Source: Planctomycetota bacterium (GTDB lineage Bacteria; Planctomycetota; Brocadiia; CAIUPP01). From it: a stretch of DNA of 64,000 nt. The stretch is taken from positions 43,971-107,970 of the forward strand of contig JAKJEM010000007.1 of the NCBI GenBank assembly GCA_022705425.1, written 5' to 3'. Of this stretch, positions 26,059 through 38,388 are shown piece after piece. The position numbers and the translations under genes were made by a program. The notes under the pieces are model-generated. The model saw only the letters and a list, made by a program, of their open reading frames with translations. It was not told the DNA's origin and did not search any database. Position 1 is the first letter of the stretch. Each line of letters begins with the position of its first letter.

Positions 26059-27354
26059 ATGAGACCTTGCCGTTTCCCGTGGCTGAGCGCCTTTACGCTC
26101 ATCGAGTTGCTGGTTGTGATCGCCATCATCGCGATTCTGGCGGCGATGCTGCTGCCCGCGCTGGCGAGCGCGAGAGAGAAGTCGCGCCGTTCCAACTGCA
26201 TGAACAACCTGAAACAGATCGGCACGTCGCTGGAAATGTACTACGGCGATTATGCCGGGTATGTGCCGTCGGGGCACTCGTGGTTCCAGTGGTATCCAGT
26301 GGCAACGCCGACCGACCGGGGCAACCGCTTCGGCCAGACCTGGACATGCGAACACGGCAAGACCATTGAAGCCGGGTACATCAAGGGGTCCTATAACGCC
26401 CGGGTGGACTCGATGCGCGTACTGGGCGCCGGTTGCTTTGACGCGGGGTCCACCGGCGAAAAGAGCGTGCCTTCGTGCGGGCTGAAGTCCGCCCCCTACA
26501 ATCTGGGCTGGCTGCTGTATTGCGGCTATCTGCCCGACGCGCAGAGCTACTACTGCCCCAGCCAGATGGGCACGCGCATGTTGACCGCGGAAGGATCCGG
26601 GGAAGGCCGCTATCCCTGGAACCAATCGCACGCGAGCAACTCGAACTGCCTCCTGGCGGACTGGCTGAAGGCCGGCGGCAAAGACAAGACAACGTTGACG
26701 CACGGTGGATGGACCAGCGTCGTGGATCGCAGCGAGACCTTCGCCAATTACTCCATGTACAGCGACTACGCCTACCGCAATGCGATGAACGGCTACAACC
26801 TGGCCATTGACCAGCCGAACAACGGCACCTTGGCCGCGGTGCAGAACGCAACGGTGTGGTACGTCCGTCCGCGCATCAAGGTCAAGCCGAAACAGCCGCG
26901 ATTCGTCACCGACAAAGTGCTGGGCGGGCGCGCCATCGTGTCGGACGGTTTCAGCAAGTCCTTTGCCGGCCCCTACGGCGACATGGCGAAGTACGGCTCT
27001 TCACCGTGGCTCTGCCCCGGCCAGGGTTTTGCGCATCACCGCGACGGTTACAACGTCCTCTACGGCGACCACCACGCCGCCTGGTTCGGAGACGCTGAAG
27101 AGAAGATCATCTACTGGTGGGACACCACGTTCGTCTGGACCGACGGGCGCGGCAACAGCTCGCTGGGCTACGACGCCGCCCACCTCGACGGCGGCTCCAG
27201 CGCCGTGGACGCAAGCGGGCAGGGCTTCTACATGGCCCCGGCCAAGCACGCCGCTAACCTCGTCTTCCACCAGTTCGACAAGGCGGCCGGCATTGACGTG
27301 GGCGCCTCGGAAACCTGCAACCTCGGCCACGGGACGACGGTGACGCACGACTGA
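26059..27354 (+). CDS. Pseudopilin-like protein 5 (altered H-X9-DG)
   Basis: A 431-residue tandem paralogue of the preceding gene. Leader [11 protein letters not shown], then [23 protein letters not shown] and [25 protein letters not shown]. The C-terminal motif reads [12 protein letters not shown], so the Gly of DG is His. The end is [14 protein letters not shown] followed by a short extra tail. ATG 26059 has GAAGGAGG upstream; the frame is open further left but that part overlaps the previous gene and has no site. A strong hairpin terminator follows. Confidence 0.88.
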   Translation: MRPCRFPWLSAFTLIELLVVIAIIAILAAMLLPALASAREKSRRSNCMNNLKQIGTSLEMYYGDYAGYVPSGHSWFQWYPVATPTDRGNRFGQTWTCEHGKTIEAGYIKGSYNARVDSMRVLGAGCFDAGSTGEKSVPSCGLKSAPYNLGWLLYCGYLPDAQSYYCPSQMGTRMLTAEGSGEGRYPWNQSHASNSNCLLADWLKAGGKDKTTLTHGGWTSVVDRSETFANYSMYSDYAYRNAMNGYNLAIDQPNNGTLAAVQNATVWYVRPRIKVKPKQPRFVTDKVLGGRAIVSDGFSKSFAGPYGDMAKYGSSPWLCPGQGFAHHRDGYNVLYGDHHAAWFGDAEEKIIYWWDTTFVWTDGRGNSSLGYDAAHLDGGSSAVDASGQGFYMAPAKHAANLVFHQFDKAAGIDVGASETCNLGHGTTVTHD

Positions 27355-27373
27355 GCCGGACAGGCGGAGCAGA

Positions 27374-27410
27374 ACCACGGGCGGGTGACGAACCCGCCCG
27401 TGGTCTTTAA
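27374..27410 (+). terminator. Rho-independent-like terminator after pseudopilin 5
   Basis: A perfect 13-base stem (27374-27386 with 27392-27404), loop GACGA, followed by CTTTAA. It separates the pseudopilin from the convergent PL26-like gene and could stop transcription in both directions. Confidence 0.75.
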
Positions 27411-27441
27411 CTCCCGCGGCAACGGCGTTGGTCGTATTCCG

Positions 27442-30400
27442 TCACTTCATCCGTTCAATCGTCAACCGGTCCACCGCCCACTGCTGGATGCGCCCGATCG
27501 AGGCGGCGGGGTCCAGGGCGATGCGCAACGTGATGACTCCCTGGGGCGCGGACACGGGGAAGAGCGTCGCCTCGCGGGCGGAGACGGAGACGTTGTCCGC
27601 CGCCGGTTTGCCCTGCGCCCAGACATCGCACTTGACGCCCGCGCTGGAGATGGGGGAGTGGCTGAGTTTGAGCGCCACGCGATAGTCGCCCGGCGGGACG
27701 TCGAAGCGCAGGACGTTGTCGTACATGCAGCCGCCGCGCCCTTCGTTGAACTCGGCCATGCTGTCCCAGCCGTAGCGGAAGGCTGTCGCCAGGTCCATGG
27801 GCACGGGCGGCGTCTCCGGCGGGGCGGGCAGGCGCGCCACGGAGAGCGTCCGCAGGATCAGCTTGCCCGGCGTCTTCGTGGGCTGGAGGGAATACGGGCG
27901 CGTGGCCAGGCGCAGTTCGATGACGCCCCGGCTCGCTTCGGCCGGGAAACGTGTACGAAGACCCAACGTCGGCTGTGAGGCCAGCGCCAGCCGCCCCCCG
28001 GCGGTCAGATTCAGCAGGGCGGCGTTCCCCTGGCCGTGGCCGAGGATCTCCAGCTCATACCAGCCGTCCTCGGGAACGGCCACGCGAAGGGTGTGGAGGC
28101 TGTAGTCGCCGGGCAGGGCGCAGGCCGAGCCCTGGTCTTCGATGTTCTTCGGGGTCACCCAGCCGCTCTTGCCCGCCTCGGCGGCCGTGTCGGCGCCGAT
28201 GACCTCTGCCGCAGGGCCGGCCTTGTTCTTGCCGCCGAAGAGCAGCGTCTTGACGGGCTTGAGCGGCGAGGGACCCTCGGCCACGGCGGTGACGGCCCAA
28301 AGCAGGACGGCGCGGTTCGGGTCGGACCCGGAGAACTCGATCGAGGCGATCTTGCGTCCGCCGGTGTCGAGGGCGAAGGCGCACACCCCCCCGGAGGGCG
28401 GCCAGCCGCTGTCGTTCGGCACGCCGATGACGTAGGGGGCCTGCTCGTTCGGATAGCCGTAGATGCAGGCGGAGGCGTTGACGCGGTTGACGAGGGGAAC
28501 CTCCTGCGGCGGCGCGTCTTCATAGAGGATGCGGTAGCGCCCGACCTCGGTGTTCGCCAGGAGGTGGACGACGGAGCTGGCGCCGGGGTCCTGGGGATAG
28601 CGGAAGGCCCACACGTGGCCGAGGAAGAGCAGGCGATGGGCCTTGAACCCGACGGGTATCGTGACTTTTTCTCCGGCCTTCAGGGCGATGACGTTGCGCC
28701 CGTTGTTGACGCGCGGGTCCACGGCGTCGAAGGGCGCCGCGCCCCAGAGGAAGGTCGGCGGGTTGGGGGAACGGCTGCGGGTGACGGGCGCCTCGAAGAG
28801 GTAGTTGGGGAAGATGCTCCAGTTGGTCAGGGGCAGTTCGCCGGGCTTGATCTTCCGCGTGATGTTCTGATCGGCCTTGTGATCGGGTTCGCCGGAGCCG
28901 CAGAAGACGGCCTTGCCGCCGACGCGGCCCAGGGTGCGCGCGAGGTAGTCCGTCTGCTCGCCGGGCTTGGGCCAGGGCAGTCCCTGCCCGGTGCGCATGT
29001 CGCCGAAGGCGTCTTCATTCATCAACGGGCGCAGGTTGAGGGGCCGGTAGTGCCGGTCCGGCGGCAGGGCGGCAGGCGCGGGAACGGCGGGGGGCTTCGC
29101 GGGGGAGCGGTCGTCGTATTGCGCGTCGTAGAGCGCCGCCATGAAGTGCGGCCAGCCCAGCGTATCGGTCGTGCGGCCGGTGTTGAAGGTGTCCTTCTTC
29201 AGCTCCTTCCACTCGTCGGCGAGGGGGCCCTTGCGGCGGTTCCAGCCGTTGCCCCACACGCCCGGCGCCAGGAAGGGGCCGGTGTCGCGCGTCAGGTAGT
29301 AGCGCAGGGCGTTATACGGGGTGAAGGTACCGAGGGAGGAGGGGCCCATGGCAAAGGGCGTGTCCACGATGATCCGGGCCATGGCGGGGCTGTCGGTGAC
29401 GCGATAGACCAGGGGGAAGGAGGCGCCAAGGTAGTTGTGGCTTTCGCTGACGGACGGGCCGCCCCAGGGTGCGGGGTTGGCCTCGATGACGCGGATCCAG
29501 GCTTCGAGGTGACGGCGCATCTCCGGGTCGGCGGTCATCTCGTAGGCGCGGGCGATATTCGTGATCTTGTTCCACGTGCCACGGTGCTTGGCATAGCGGA
29601 TGGTGCCGCCCTGCCCGGTGGCCTCCTGGAAGTAGCGGAAGGGGATCTGGGCATACATGGAGAAGCCGGCGACGGTGAGGGCCGCGTCGCGCGCGCGCCG
29701 GTCGCCCGTAGCGTAGAAGAGGTCCACCATCCCGTCGTTGTACGTCTGCTGGTCAATCAGCCAGTCGCTCCAATGGAGGATGCTGTGGCGGTGGCCGGCC
29801 CCGACCCAGGCGGGGTCGGTGTTGAAGTGGCAGGTATCCACGTCGGCGCGGTGCGCGGCGTAGGCGGCGGCGAACTTGAAGTCGGCATAGCGTCCGGTGC
29901 GGAAGTACTGCAGGAAGGCGTCGTGATCGTTGTTGTACTCCCCGTTGAGCCAGCCGTAGCGGCCCTGGAGCTTGCCCCAGGGGCCGAGGGCCTCAACGGG
30001 GTAGTCCTTCTCATTCGCCTTGCGGGGGTCGTAGTAGGTCTGCATGTCGCCGTAGTCGAAGATTCCCCAGAGGTGGGACCACTCATTCTGGTGGCGATAG
30101 ACCCAGTCCATGAAGGCGGTGAAGAGGCCCTCCATGCGGGGGAAGTTCTGCGGGTCGTGCGGTTGCATGCGGCCGAAGGCCTCTGTTTCCCAGCAGTACC
30201 ACTGCGGGGTGACATAGGGCTGGACGGGGTCGGAGGCGGCCGCGCCGAGCGCCGCCGCTCGGGCGGGGTCGAAGGCGCCGGCGTGGAAATCGTAGAGCAG
30301 TTCGTGGGTCTTCGCCACGCCCAGGGCGTTGCAGCGGTTCGGCCAGTTCTTGTAGCGTTCCCAGTCGCTGTCCTGCCCGACCATCCACTTGTTGTAAACG

Positions 30401-31803
30401 CCGGGGAACTTTTCCTTGAAGAGGGCGACGTCGGGATACATCACCTCATTCGGCTGGCGGAGGTCCATATAGGACTTCTGGCCGCCACCGAAGAACTCGT
30501 ACTTCGTGGGGCGCTTGTGGGCGGGCCAGATGTAGGCCCAGGTGTCGTTGCCGGACAGGCGCAGTTCCTTGGGGAAGAGCTTCTCCATGTCGCGGAAGAC
30601 GATGGTGAGCCCGGCCTTCGGGCCGCTCAGGTTGGCAAAGCGCTCGCAGGCCGGGAGCTTTTCGAGAACCGTGCCCCCCTGGTACTGCCCCATCAGCGGC
30701 GCCGGATCGCCGCCGGCTTCGGGCTTGAGCGCGGGCATCGGACCGCCCCTCTCGAAGAGGACGCTGTCCCAGTGCTCCTGCACAAGGTAGAAGTCCTCCT
30801 GCGGGCCGCCGTCCTTGCGCAGGGCGGGGGCGGCCCCGAAGGCGTATCGCGGAGCCTCGCCGGCGACGACGGGGAGCTTGATGCCGATGGACCGGACGCG
30901 GATGTCGAGCGGATCTTCGGTGTTGATGAAGGTGTGATAGACGCGGAGGGTGGCGCTGCCGGCGTAGGCGCGGACGCGCAGGACGTACTGCCAGGCGCGC
31001 GGGGCGACGAAGCTCCACGGGTCCATGCCCGCCGCGGCGCGATGCCAGCCTTTGAAGCAGATTTCCACGCAGTTCGGCCCGGCGGCCTCGATTTCCACCG
31101 TCTCCGGCTTGGCGTCGAGCGCGGCCCAATACTCCTGCGCGCCGCGCGACTTGTGCCACAGGTCCACGAAGAGCCCGCGCAACTCGCCGCGGGCCGGCGC
31201 GGCGACGATGCGCTCCTCCTCGGAATACTTCCCGTCGCTGTTCGCGTCGAGCCAGGCCTCATGGATGAAGACATTCTTGCGCTTCAGCATCGTGAACTTG
31301 AGCTTGCCGGTATCCACGGTGATCGTCTCGTCGTCCTGCGCCACGCGCAGAGGCGTCTCGCCGGGGCGGCGCGAAACGCCCTGCCCGAAGTGCAGTGCGT
31401 AAGCCTTCTTCTCCCCGGCCTTCAGGTCCAGGGTGAAATCGAGGAGCGCCCACTTGATCGAGCCGTCGGGCCACCATGCGGCCGACTCGACCTGGAGGGG
31501 CCGCTCGCGCCCGGATTCGTCCTCCAGGCGCACCGCCGCCGTATCGCGCAGCGCGCCGCGCGGGATCGGTACGCCGCAGCGCACCGGCTCATGGCGTCGC
31601 TCGACGCCCGCCGGCTCCGCCAGGTGAAGGGGAATCTTCCAGCGCCCCGGCGCCGTCTGGTGGTTCTCGACGGGCAACGGCGTCCAGAGCGGCTCCGGCG
31701 CGGCGGCCGGCGCATGCGCCTGGGCCCATGCGGCCCCGGCAAAGGCGGCCGCGCCCGCCAGCGCGCTCAGCGCTCGCACGCGGAAGGATCGGTGGGGGAT
31801 CAT
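27442..31803 (-). CDS. Large secreted protein with PcRGLX/YetA-like (PL26-type) N-terminus
   Basis: A 1453-residue exported protein; signal peptide ends near AFAGAAWAQA. Residues ~40-140 look like the RIFT-barrel domain of exo-rhamnogalacturonan-lyase/YetA proteins (EPVRCGVPIPRGAL, WWPDGSIKWALLDFTLDL). A large (alpha/alpha)-barrel region follows with blocks such as GEYNNDHDAFLQYFRTGRY, CHFNTDPAWVGAGHRHSILHWSDW and SESHNYLGASFPLVYRV. The last ~500 residues contain beta-sandwich-like segments (GWYELEILGHGQGNAAL, DYRVALKLSHSP) that look like carbohydrate-binding modules. PL26/YetA proteins are near 860 residues, so the C-terminal part is extra. ATG 31803 has GGGAG upstream. Pectin-type substrate is inferred. 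Confidence 0.72.
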   Translation of the reverse strand: MIPHRSFRVRALSALAGAAAFAGAAWAQAHAPAAAPEPLWTPLPVENHQTAPGRWKIPLHLAEPAGVERRHEPVRCGVPIPRGALRDTAAVRLEDESGRERPLQVESAAWWPDGSIKWALLDFTLDLKAGEKKAYALHFGQGVSRRPGETPLRVAQDDETITVDTGKLKFTMLKRKNVFIHEAWLDANSDGKYSEEERIVAAPARGELRGLFVDLWHKSRGAQEYWAALDAKPETVEIEAAGPNCVEICFKGWHRAAAGMDPWSFVAPRAWQYVLRVRAYAGSATLRVYHTFINTEDPLDIRVRSIGIKLPVVAGEAPRYAFGAAPALRKDGGPQEDFYLVQEHWDSVLFERGGPMPALKPEAGGDPAPLMGQYQGGTVLEKLPACERFANLSGPKAGLTIVFRDMEKLFPKELRLSGNDTWAYIWPAHKRPTKYEFFGGGQKSYMDLRQPNEVMYPDVALFKEKFPGVYNKWMVGQDSDWERYKNWPNRCNALGVAKTHELLYDFHAGAFDPARAAALGAAASDPVQPYVTPQWYCWETEAFGRMQPHDPQNFPRMEGLFTAFMDWVYRHQNEWSHLWGIFDYGDMQTYYDPRKANEKDYPVEALGPWGKLQGRYGWLNGEYNNDHDAFLQYFRTGRYADFKFAAAYAAHRADVDTCHFNTDPAWVGAGHRHSILHWSDWLIDQQTYNDGMVDLFYATGDRRARDAALTVAGFSMYAQIPFRYFQEATGQGGTIRYAKHRGTWNKITNIARAYEMTADPEMRRHLEAWIRVIEANPAPWGGPSVSESHNYLGASFPLVYRVTDSPAMARIIVDTPFAMGPSSLGTFTPYNALRYYLTRDTGPFLAPGVWGNGWNRRKGPLADEWKELKKDTFNTGRTTDTLGWPHFMAALYDAQYDDRSPAKPPAVPAPAALPPDRHYRPLNLRPLMNEDAFGDMRTGQGLPWPKPGEQTDYLARTLGRVGGKAVFCGSGEPDHKADQNITRKIKPGELPLTNWSIFPNYLFEAPVTRSRSPNPPTFLWGAAPFDAVDPRVNNGRNVIALKAGEKVTIPVGFKAHRLLFLGHVWAFRYPQDPGASSVVHLLANTEVGRYRILYEDAPPQEVPLVNRVNASACIYGYPNEQAPYVIGVPNDSGWPPSGGVCAFALDTGGRKIASIEFSGSDPNRAVLLWAVTAVAEGPSPLKPVKTLLFGGKNKAGPAAEVIGADTAAEAGKSGWVTPKNIEDQGSACALPGDYSLHTLRVAVPEDGWYELEILGHGQGNAALLNLTAGGRLALASQPTLGLRTRFPAEASRGVIELRLATRPYSLQPTKTPGKLILRTLSVARLPAPPETPPVPMDLATAFRYGWDSMAEFNEGRGGCMYDNVLRFDVPPGDYRVALKLSHSPISSAGVKCDVWAQGKPAADNVSVSAREATLFPVSAPQGVITLRIALDPAASIGRIQQWAVDRLTIERMK

Positions 31804-31958
31804 GTCGGCACTCCCAGTTCTGTCTGCGCCTCGGGCCGGCGGCAGAGCCCGGAGGTCGAAATCGTCGCGACGGCCCCTCTCCCGCCGTGGCGCAACGGCC
31901 GCACGGGAGCACCTTATCACCAACGCGCGGGGCAGGCAAGGGGATTTGCGTTGGCCTC

Positions 31959-31986
31959 TTGACGCGCGACCGCCATGTCGTATGAT
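31959..31986 (+). promoter_or_regulatory. Promoter of the CE7-like esterase (TTGACG-16-TATGAT)
   Basis: TTGACG (31959-31964) and TATGAT (31981-31986), 16-base spacer, 38 bases before ATG 32024, in the divergent gap shared with the PL26-like gene. Confidence 0.65.
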
Positions 31987-32023
31987 AGGCCCCACGCGCA
32001 ACCCTGTCAGGAAAGGACCTGTC

Positions 32024-33007
32024 ATGCCGCTGGTGGATATGCCGCTGGAACGATTGAAGGCGTACACGGGCCGCAATCCGCGTCCGGAGGACTTCGACGC
32101 TTACTGGGAGCGCGCGCTGGCCGAGATGCGCGCGGTGAAGCCGAAGGTCGAGTTGAAGCCGGCGGAGTTCCAGACGGCCTTCGCGGAGTGCTTCGACCTG
32201 TGGTTCACCGGGGTGCGCGGCGCGCGCATCCACGCCCGCTACCTCCGCCCCCGCCACCGCCGGGGGCGTTGCCCCGCCGTGCTCCAGTTCCACGGCTACT
32301 CCGGAAACTGCGGCCATTGGACGGACAAGCTCGGCTACGCCGCCGCCGGGTTCTGCGTGGCGGCGCTCGACTGCCGCGGCCAGGGCGGCCTTTCCGAGGA
32401 CACCGGCGGCGTGCGCGGAAACACCCTGCGCGGACACATCATCCGAGGCCTTGACGATGCGCCCGACAACCTCCTCTTCCGGCACATCTTTCTCGACACC
32501 GCGCAACTGGCGCGGATCGTGATGGGCCTGCCCGAAGTAGACGCCGCCCGCGTCGGCGCCATGGGCGGGTCGCAGGGCGGCGGGCTGACGCTGGCCTGCG
32601 CCGCGCTCGAACCGCGCCTCCGGATCGCCGCGCCGGTCTTTCCCTTCCTGTGCGACTATCAGCGCGTCTGGGAAATGGACCTGGCCAAAGACGCCTACGA
32701 GGAGCTGCGTCTCTTCTTCCGGGCCTTCGACCCCCTCCACCGGCGCGAAACGGAAATCTTCACCCGGCTCGGCTACATTGACGCGCAGCACCTCGCCCCG
32801 CGCATCCGGGCGAAGGTGATGATGACCGTGGGGCTGATGGACACCATCTGCCCGCCCTCCACCCAGTTCGCCGCGTACAACAAGATCACCGCACCGAAGG
32901 AACTGGTGATCTACCCCGACTTCGGGCATGAGATGCTTCCGGAGATTCCGGACCGGCAGTACCTCTGGATGATGGAGATGCTGAAACCCGCGCGCGGCGG
33001 GCGGTGA
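32024..33007 (+). CDS. Acetylxylan esterase / cephalosporin-C deacetylase-like (CE7)
   Basis: A 327-residue alpha/beta-hydrolase of the AXE1/CE7 family. Visible marks are an LQFHGYSG oxyanion-hole segment, ALDCRGQGGLSED (the family RGQG), the nucleophile elbow GAMGGSQGGGLTLACAALEP with the catalytic Ser, VGLMDTICPPST (catalytic Asp) and a YPDFGHEM end (catalytic His). It removes acetyl groups from short xylo-oligosaccharides or similar sugars in the cytoplasm. ATG 32024 has GGAAAGGA upstream. It is divergent from the PL26-like gene, fitting a shared plant-polysaccharide role. Confidence 0.9.
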   Translation: MPLVDMPLERLKAYTGRNPRPEDFDAYWERALAEMRAVKPKVELKPAEFQTAFAECFDLWFTGVRGARIHARYLRPRHRRGRCPAVLQFHGYSGNCGHWTDKLGYAAAGFCVAALDCRGQGGLSEDTGGVRGNTLRGHIIRGLDDAPDNLLFRHIFLDTAQLARIVMGLPEVDAARVGAMGGSQGGGLTLACAALEPRLRIAAPVFPFLCDYQRVWEMDLAKDAYEELRLFFRAFDPLHRRETEIFTRLGYIDAQHLAPRIRAKVMMTVGLMDTICPPSTQFAAYNKITAPKELVIYPDFGHEMLPEIPDRQYLWMMEMLKPARGGR

Positions 33008-33064
33008 ACGCGCGGCAAAGGACGGCGCGGGAGATGCGGACGGCGTTGCGGGCGCCTGTGGCCC

Positions 33065-36159
<3,095 letters not shown>

Positions 36160-36163
<4 letters not shown>

Positions 36164-37185
36164 AGTTCGCCGTCGGCTACCAACCGGAGGAGGCCGGGGG
36201 CTTTGTCGCCCTGGCGCGCGACTACCGCGAGCACGTGGCGGAGGTGTACTTCGCGTGGGTGGGCGCGGCCTCGGGCCGGGCGGCTGTCGGCGTCCAACGC
36301 GGGGCGACGGATTGGGGCGCCCAGGCGCGCCTGGAAGAGGACCTGGCGGCCCTGCGCGGCATGGGGATCAGACTCGACCTTCTCTTCAACGCGAACTGCT
36401 ACGGCGCGCGCGCCGTCAGTCGCAGCCTGGAGAACGAAGTGATCTCCGTCCTGGCGCGGATCGAGGACGCGGTCGGCGGCGCGGACGTCGTCACCACCAC
36501 CTCCCTGGCAGTGGCGCGGACCGTGCGCCGCCACTTCCCGCGCGTCGAGGTGCGCGCCTCGGTGAACATGCGCATCGGCACGCCGCAGGCCATGGAGTAC
36601 GTCGCAGGGCTCTTCGACAGCTACCACGTCCAGCGCGACGTCCAGCGCGACCTGGCGCACATCCGCCGGTTGAAGGCCTGGGCCGACGCCCGCGGCAAGA
36701 CGCTGTACATGCTTGCCAACAGCGGCTGCCTCCACGGCTGCCCTGGGCAAACCTTTCACGACAACATGGTGGCGCACGACCGCGAGATAGACGAGATGAA
36801 GAACATCGAGGGCTGGACGCCGCACGTCTGCTGGAACCTGCTGCGCGACCCCGCGCAGCGCGTCGCCGTTCTGCAGGGCACGTGGATTCGCCCGGAGGAC
36901 CTCCATCGCTACGACGACCTCTTCCCCGTGGTCAAACTGGCCACGCGGATGCACGACCACCCGCGAATGGTGCTCCACGCCTATGCGAACCGTCGCCATG
37001 ACGGCAACCTGCTCGACCTTCTGGAGCCCGGCTTTGCGCCGGCCTTTGCGCCGGAGATCATCGCGAACGACCGCTTCCCCCCCGACTGGTTCGAGCGGAC
37101 CTCGACGTGCGGCCGGCGCTGCGAAAGTTGCCGCTATTGCGGCGACGCCCTGGCAAGGACACGGCAACGCATGGACGGGGAGTGA
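36160..37185 (+). CDS. Peptidase U32-like TIM-barrel protein
   Basis: A 341-residue protein resembling U32 family proteins: LLFNANCYGARA, then TTTSLAVARTVRRHFP, SVNMRIGTPQAMEYV and the NSGCLHGCPGQTFHDN block, which corresponds to the Cys/His region of U32 proteins. The C-terminus has CGRRCESCRYCG, a cysteine cluster able to hold an Fe-S cluster, as U32-type hydroxylases do. Bacterial U32 relatives now include tRNA and ubiquinone hydroxylation factors, so true peptidase activity should not be assumed. GGGAGGAAGG precedes ATG 36160, which overlaps the IclR stop. Confidence 0.7.
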
Positions 37186-37218
37186 CGGTACAGTCTTCTA
37201 TATAGGAAAGGCGCTGCC

Positions 37219-38229
37219 ATGCTGACCGCTGCGGAAGTGAAAAAACAGGCGCGCGCGCTGGGCGCGGACGCCGTGGCCATCGGCTCGACGGACCGCTGGG
37301 AGGGCGCGCCGATCCAGATGGACCCGCGCCAGATCATGCCCGAGGCGAAGTCCGTGGTCGCCATGGCCTTCCGCGTCATGCGCGGCAGCCTGCGCGGCAT
37401 CGAGGAGGGCACCTTCTTCAGCAACTACTCCGCCATGGGCTACGGCGGATTGACCTATCTCTACATGCCCCTCGTCGTCATCAACCTCTCCAAGTTCATC
37501 GAGGACGCCGGCTACGAGGCCTTCCCGATGGGGCACCAGAGCGATTGGCGGGCGGTGGACAACGTGGGGCGTCCGCGCGAGAACTACAGCCGCCCCGTCG
37601 CGCCCGGACGCGCCGCGCCGGACGTCATGGTCCATCTCCGCATCGCCGCCTACCTCTGCGGACTGGGGGAGATCGGCTACAGCAAGGTCTTCCTCACCCC
37701 GCAGTTCGGCCCGCGTCAGCGCATCGGGCTGGTGATCACAGAGGCGGAACTGGAGCCCGACCCGATCATGAAGCCCGGCACGCTGTGCAACCGCTGCATG
37801 GCCTGCGTCAAGGACTGCCCCGGCAACGCCATCAGCCGCGACAAGACCGTCAAGGTGCGCCTCGGCGGCTATGACGTGGAGTGGGGGGATCTCGACTGCG
37901 CCGCCTGCGACGTCGCCTTCCGCGGCGGCGCGCTCACCGACGAACCACTGACGCCCGAACAGGCCTACATGGAGCCGAAGAACGGACGGAACGTGGCCCC
38001 CGCGCCCTGGACGCCCTTTGCCCACAAGCCGAAGAACGTCTACAACACCGGCCAGGCCGTCTGCGGCGGGCGCGGCTGCCTGCGCGCCTGCATGATCAGC
38101 CTCGAGAAGCGCGGCGTTCTCGAAAACAGATTCCATTCCGCCTTCCGCCGCCGCGAGCCCTGGAGCGTGGACTGGCGCGCCGACCGCGCGACGCCGGCGA
38201 GCGCCGCAGAGGCCAAAGAGCCCGACTGA
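37219..38229 (+). CDS. QueG-like 4Fe-4S double-cluster protein
   Basis: A 336-residue protein related to epoxyqueuosine reductase and reductive-dehalogenase-type proteins. It has a GEIGYSKVFLTPQFGPRQRIGLVIT segment (the QueG-like cobalamin/substrate domain), then CNRCMACVKDCPGNAI (C190, C193, C196, C200) and a further Cys group (CGGRGCLRACM) giving a probable second cluster. True QueG catalytic residues are not clear, so a tRNA role is not claimed. It lies 33 bases after the U32-like gene, which makes the trio a probable operon under the IclR regulator. Confidence 0.75.
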   Translation: MLTAAEVKKQARALGADAVAIGSTDRWEGAPIQMDPRQIMPEAKSVVAMAFRVMRGSLRGIEEGTFFSNYSAMGYGGLTYLYMPLVVINLSKFIEDAGYEAFPMGHQSDWRAVDNVGRPRENYSRPVAPGRAAPDVMVHLRIAAYLCGLGEIGYSKVFLTPQFGPRQRIGLVITEAELEPDPIMKPGTLCNRCMACVKDCPGNAISRDKTVKVRLGGYDVEWGDLDCAACDVAFRGGALTDEPLTPEQAYMEPKNGRNVAPAPWTPFAHKPKNVYNTGQAVCGGRGCLRACMISLEKRGVLENRFHSAFRRREPWSVDWRADRATPASAAEAKEPD

Positions 38230-38388
38230 TCGCCTTCGGGAAGACAATGTCGGCGTGCGGCCGAGCGCCTTCAGGCGCCGGGGCTGAGGAAGCGCCCCTT
38301 GACCGTCCTCGCCGCGCGGTGATAAGGTGGTGACAGGAAGCCGGGCGTTCGCCCGGTCGGCCGCCGCCCCTCCCGATGGGTCCCGGAC

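Noticed and set aside
28036-31962. A 1308-codon open frame on the plus strand opposite the PL26-like gene
   Set aside because: It is the high-GC antisense shadow of a well-supported gene, with Val/Gly/Arg-rich sequence and no family-like blocks or ribosome site.
38299-38328. A TTGACC ... GATAAG promoter before the CAP protein
   Set aside because: Spacing (15-17) depends on which weak -10 is chosen; not convincing enough to list.
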